Shown piece by piece: positions 58,940-64,000 of a stretch of 64,000 bases of DNA (position 1 is its first letter; every line of letters starts with the position of its first letter). The DNA lies in assembly GCF_036417845.1 (NCBI RefSeq), contig NC_089991.1:10049001-10113000 (forward strand). Direction: 5' to 3'. The notes below the pieces were generated by a model, which was not told the origin of the DNA, did not search any database, and saw only the letters and a program-made list of their open reading frames with translations. The stretch comes from Apteryx mantelli (lineage: Eukaryota; Chordata; Aves; Apterygiformes; Apterygidae). The translations under genes were made by a program, and so were the position numbers.

Positions 58940-61900
58940 TAGAAATGTAATCTGGTGCAATGCTCCTACTGATTTGTTTCATTAAGAGTATGCTGGACAG
59001 ACGTCCACTTAACCAAGGAGGAACTGTCCGCCTCACTAACTGCTACTGTTAAACACCTGCTGCCTCACCCTTTTATTACTATTCGTACATTATGCATATT
59101 CTGGCAGCCTGTAGAGGCCCCAAGCAAACCTGAACATACACATAATTAGAGACAAACCCAGGCCAAAGATTTTTACAGCTGGGAGTGTTTCATGGCCGCT
59201 CTACAGAAAGCAACTGAGGCACAAACTGGCTCTCAGGCACTGGGAGCTGCTCACCTCCTTTTCAGTTTCCCAGCTTAACCACACTTTCTTATGTGGACAA
59301 GAGAAGTGTGTCAGTTCAGATCACAGCTGAATCTTCTCCCCTTGAAAGCTGGGTAGGGAGCACACCTTTCAGTGGAGAAAACCCCTTTTGCAGTCTGCTC
59401 TGCCTCCCAAAGCAAGAGGACAGCATTTTTTCTCTATGCAGGCAGACACCTGGCTGCTCACATGCATGTCTGCAATATGCATCAGTGCAGGGTACTGCAG
59501 AAAACCAGTGGACAGAGTCAGACCTAATAGGCGAGATGTTTGGAAGAGTGCTAGCAACAGTTCCCACAGCCCTTTCCCGCACCTCACTCACCACTTTGCT
59601 GCTGCTTGTAGGTAATTGCATCGACTGTCGCTTGTGGAGGATCCTCTGAGATTCTTCGGCCTCTGGAAATCTTGTCTGATGAAAGGAAGGGCTCAGAGTC
59701 ATAATGTTAATTTATTATTCATTAACAGTTAGTGAAGTGCTGGCAGTGCAGCATGTTGTGCATGCAGCCGTCTCACAGTCAAAGAGTTAATGATTTTAAG
59801 TGACAATATGTCACTTTCCAGAGACTGGAGAGAGTAGCTCTTTAGAGACAATTTATTTCCAAAAGACCTGACTGTGTGTAACCATTTAGTGCCACGTCCC
59901 TTCCCAGAGCTGGAATGTCCCTCCTGTGAGGGGGAGGTCTGCATGCTAGAAGGCATTTCAGTGGCACGTGCAATTTCTTAGGGCCAAGACAAAGTGAGGC
60001 TCTGCGATGCAGTGCTGGGGATGTGCAGCTCATGGGCTCCATACTCATTCCTGTCCCCCTCTGCTGCACGAGGGGGATAAGAGAACACCAGCCCCATCAC
60101 ATATTTTCTTTCTTAGGGAGGACAGAGAGGATGAAGAGGGCCCCAGAGGAGCCATGCTGCCTCGGAGAACAAGCGGAGCTCCTAGGTGCCCTCAAGATCC
60201 TAGAGATCCTTGGAGCACAGCTTCCAAGGGCCTTTTCTGCCGAACAGGAAAACCTGTGAGGCAATTCAGGGGAAACTGTGAGTAGAAATGAATAGGGCTG
60301 AATCCTCCTCCCTGATGCAGAGCTCAGTTACACAGAGGTACTCGGGAAGTAACTGAGGGCAAAGCGTGACCCCAGCAGGATCACTGTGATGCTTCTGTGC
60401 CAGGTGGCCAGCTCTTCGGGTCAGAGAGGAAGACAATATTCTTTTAGGAACATCTTGTTGGAAATTATTTTTTGTTGCTGCTCAATAAAATCCTGCCACA
60501 ACAACACAAAATCTTCTCACTAATCTAACTCTCCCTCCAGGAAATTCAAGGCAGGAAACACTGCCTGCCTGCCGAGGTTTTTTATGGTATAATTCTTTAA
60601 GCAGTACCTCATTACCTGTTGTTTATGAATTTAGGAAATGCCATTCAATTAGCCCACAAACTAATTAGCACATTCCATGTGGTTATTTTATTCTGCTCTA
60701 TTTTATATCACTGCTTCTGTTTTAGTATACTTCTGTTTTAGTTCTACTTTTTGCTGGCTAAAATATACCTCAGGCCAGCCTAGATCTTTCTGTTAATACA
60801 GTTTCTCTCTGAGACTTCATTCAGGATAAACAGTTTATCCCTACATTCTTCCTCTATGTGGAGAAAAATAAAATGATGTTTTAAAGGAAAATTACTTGGA
60901 GACCTCATTTCTGGGGGGTAGCCATGTCAGAGCTATTGCAGTGAGACAGAGCTGAGACTCATTGTGGGATTTGGATGTGTGGGGCCAGATCCTCAGCATT
61001 TTGCTGTAAGTATGTGGTTCCCAGACAGCCAAATTATTCCAGACACCCTTGCCTGTGGTATCATCTATGGTTAAACGACAGGAGATATGCAGGCAGAAAT
61101 CAGATAGCTGAACTGCAAGGAGAACTATTACATGAATACAGCTCAGAGCAAAGGTTTTACTTGCTCTAAATTGAATTCATATTCTTACAGAAAATCTAGT
61201 TCTGCCCCCGTGTGCATAGGTCTGGTAACAGCAATCTGCTTTAAATGATCTTGCAGTGTGTCACATCACTAATCAGTGGAAAAGAAATACATTTTGTATT
61301 TTTCTGTACCGTAGCATAGTATACAGGAGTATAGTACCATTTTATTCTTGATAACTATGTGCATTGTATGACAGTATTATATGGCAGTAAGGGCAGTGGT
61401 ATTGCTGCCGGAATGAAAACATGCTGTGTTATATGCATACATCCACCTTTTTTCAAACACTTGAAAAGTATCATTACTCTTTGAAGCCAAATGAAGCCTG
61501 TGACACGTTTTAAACTAAAGCAAGGAAAGTGAATGAGGAATTTCTTAGGCTGTGGCAGATTATGGACTTGCCTGAGATAGGGAATCTCAAGACCAGAGGA
61601 AAAGATTCCCAGGAAAACACCACTGTTAGGGGAAGAAATAATTCTGGATTAGAAATTGTTAGAATTTCCAGGATTATGGGAAATTTACCCTAATACAAGA
61701 GGATGCATCATGTGGCTACCAGTTTTTATCCTATTTATGTGGCCAAAACCTGCTTGATGGAAAAGTTTGCCTTCTAAAATCTTCAAATAGCAGGAAGAGT
61801 TTTAATTAAACTGTTTTATGGATCATATACCTCCAGAAGAACAAACTAAAAACAATCCTATACTCAAACTCACTTTACTGAATGCACCATCATGAGATTC

Positions 61901-64000
61901 TTGAATATTACAGCAGACTTCGGAACTTGAGTTCATTTCCTCCTTCCCATTCCCAATGTGTGTAGGACTGTTCCTGAAATTCACTCTTCTAAATGTGTTA
62001 GGACAGTTGATTTTGACCCTTCCCAAAGTCTATGTTCTCTCCTGCCCAGTAATAATTACTTGTGTCTTGTTCTCTTTTTTAGTCCAGCTTCTGGTGCCAC
62101 CCCACATCACACCTCGCCCAACAGCTTTGCCCAGACTGCTTGCATTTATCTTCCATCCTTTCTCCAAGGCAAGACCTGTCTGTAGCAAGACCCTTTCCTT
62201 GTTTCCCTTGTTCTCCCTCCTGCCCTATGAAATGGCACTAATTACTGGAAGAAGAGAGGAAAGTGTTGCTTTTGGTGTAGTCCTGGCTGGCCACCCAGAC
62301 CCTCAGAGGCACCAGTTGGTCAGAGGGGGAACCCACCAAGCAGAGCTAATTAATCAAAGGGCTGATGTTGGCCAAACATGAGAATGATGCCATTCCCTAC
62401 CAGGTACCTTCTAACTCACAGAAGATCCTGAGAGACCAACATGATTTCAGTCTGGGAGGAGAGGAAAACAGAGATGCAGCACAATTTCTGATAAATGGAG
62501 ATCCCAAATCTAGCAGTGGATACGCAGAAATTGGGTCATAGGGCTGAAAAGGAGACACACTACATTCTGGTAGCCTCCCTAACCTCCTCAAAGCCAGAAA
62601 GCACCATCTCCACTGATGGCTGGTACAAGTTCTGAGGAAACCTTGTTGTCAGGCTTAGGCATTCTCGTCGTTGGAGAATAATCAATATTAACACTTCTGC
62701 AATTATTTCTTCCCTTCCAAATGCGCTTATGATCAGTTAAGGAATCTGGCAGTCATGTCACTCAAGATGCTAAGAATACAACAAAAACAGCTTTGAAAGG
62801 AACCCTTTAACTCCTGTTATTTGTGAATGAGATCCAAAGAACCTTACTCATTTATTTTTCAGAAAAAAAGCTTTCATTGACATGAACAGGCCAAATGCTG
62901 CAAGCTCTATTTTGTGACTACAGTTACAATTTCAGCTACAATTTTATGGTTTATCTGCCCATGCCAAGACTTGAACATCTCCCAGGATAATAAAAAAAAC
63001 ACTTCTGATTTTCTATTTAAAAATCAGGCTGCCTCTAAACCACACATACAGCTCACGCTGCTTCTAAAACTTAAACATGTTGTTCTGTCCCTCACTTTCT
63101 TCCTTGACTAACTTAGTACAAAGACGTTTTATTTTATGCAATATCCCTTATTTGTTTTTCCATATACCCGGCACAGAACTGAACCATTTAATAGAGGCTA
63201 ACACATTATTCTTCACTTATCTTCTCTAAAAAAATGGCTTCCAGCTGACACTCTAAGTTTAATGACAAGTAACAGAAGGGGAACAGGTGGGTACCTAAGG
63301 ACTTGCCTTCTGCTTGCAGCTGCTGCAAATTTTTCATGAATATCTTATGTGTTAAGAATCGTATTTCACCTGCACAAAGAAAGTTTATCTGAGTCCAAAT
63401 TTAAGGCTAGTTATTCTCCTCATTTCTTAATCAGACCCATCCCCATTGACAGCAGTTGGATAACTCCTGTTCCTACATGGAAAGATCTTTTAAACTCCTG
63501 AAGTTTAAGGTAATGCTTTCCTGTCATGATGACTGATTCCTTCCCATTGATGAGAAATTTAGAGTACCAGAAAAACAAACAGAGTGCAGAGAGATTCACT
63601 GCACCCTCAGTACCTTTAAAATACACAGATTAAAATATACATAACCCCATGTTTCCTGTCTCTAAAAGCTTAGGGTGTCCCCTGCTGCTGTCCCATCACT
63701 CTGCTGTACCTTGCAAATCTCCTGGTGCCCAAATACTGTATACTGTATACAATATGCTATGCACAAGTTTAAATGCTTTCACCAAATTGGTGCTTTTGCT
63801 TTACCAGCTTCCATATGGAATCTCATCAAATCTACTCTTGGTACGATGTTCTTCCTGCGTGGACAGTACAAACGGCTCATAGTACAGCAGGGTGCCTTAG
63901 TTAACAAGATGGGCGTAGCTCACATTTTTATTCAATTCTTCTGGGCATTTCTCTGACAAAGAAGCATTCCTTAGGGCTCAACTCAATAACCAATACAATT
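58940..64000. other. Intergenic tail of the window, no supported gene
   Basis: No Kazal exon, RNA gene or recognisable repeat was found. Open frames at 59293-59702, 60007-60285 and 61956-62381 have no family resemblance, and two of them are matched by antisense frames. The frame at 60117-60285 follows a good acceptor and is noted separately as a weak exon candidate. Confidence 0.4.

Noticed and set aside
59293-59702. Overlapping sense and antisense frames of about 120 codons
   Set aside because: Open on both strands with no recognisable motif; likely chance.
61956-62381. Plus-strand frame of about 140 codons near the window end
   Set aside because: Hydrophobic start but no cysteine pattern, no conserved domain and no splice support.

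Overview
The window is a stretch of bird nuclear DNA holding the egg-white Kazal-type serine protease inhibitor cluster. The evidence is a complete seven-domain ovoinhibitor gene next to a complete three-domain ovomucoid gene, decayed CR1 LINE pieces, and moderate repeat content. The protein sequences are clearly avian but differ from the chicken proteins as I remember them, so this is another bird; I cannot name the species. Every gene I can support lies on the + strand. All use the same plan: one signal-peptide exon, one very short linker exon, then for each Kazal domain a core exon (phase 0 to 2) and a short exon carrying the sixth cysteine (phase 2 to 0).

Layout. (1) 1.3-18.6 kb: a short LEKTI/SPINK5-like gene with three four-cysteine LEKTI-type domains, a linker region partly in a CpG-rich island, and one classical six-cysteine domain. 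(2) 18.6-25.6 kb: intergenic, with two copies of a repeated upstream module and a decayed CR1 LINE. (3) 25.6-37.0 kb: ovoinhibitor, 16 exons, 473 codons, seven domains with reactive-site (P1) residues R, R, R, R, F, M, M. (4) 37-46.5 kb: graveyard of at least one and probably two more ovomucoid/ovoinhibitor-type genes, each behind its own copy of the upstream module, plus a CR1 insertion. (5) 49.4-54.8 kb: ovomucoid, 8 exons, 207 codons. (6) 56.4-58.9 kb: a small single-Kazal-domain gene derived from the last ovoinhibitor domain. Its ancestral start and stop codons are both changed, yet the spliced reading frame and all six cysteines survive. (7) 58.9-64.0 kb: no gene I can support.

The products are secreted inhibitors. 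Ovoinhibitor and ovomucoid are known as oviduct-secreted egg-white proteins that block trypsin-, chymotrypsin- and elastase-like enzymes. The LEKTI-like protein is by family an epithelial inhibitor of kallikrein-like proteases. The most interesting signals are the single-domain gene with moved start and stop, a noncoding module of up to about 500 bp that recurs upstream of each egg-white-type gene and pseudogene, and ovomucoid domains 1 and 2, which look recently homogenised except at the reactive-site loop. Exon boundaries were read by eye from splice signals, phase and homology. Statements about chicken sequences are from memory.
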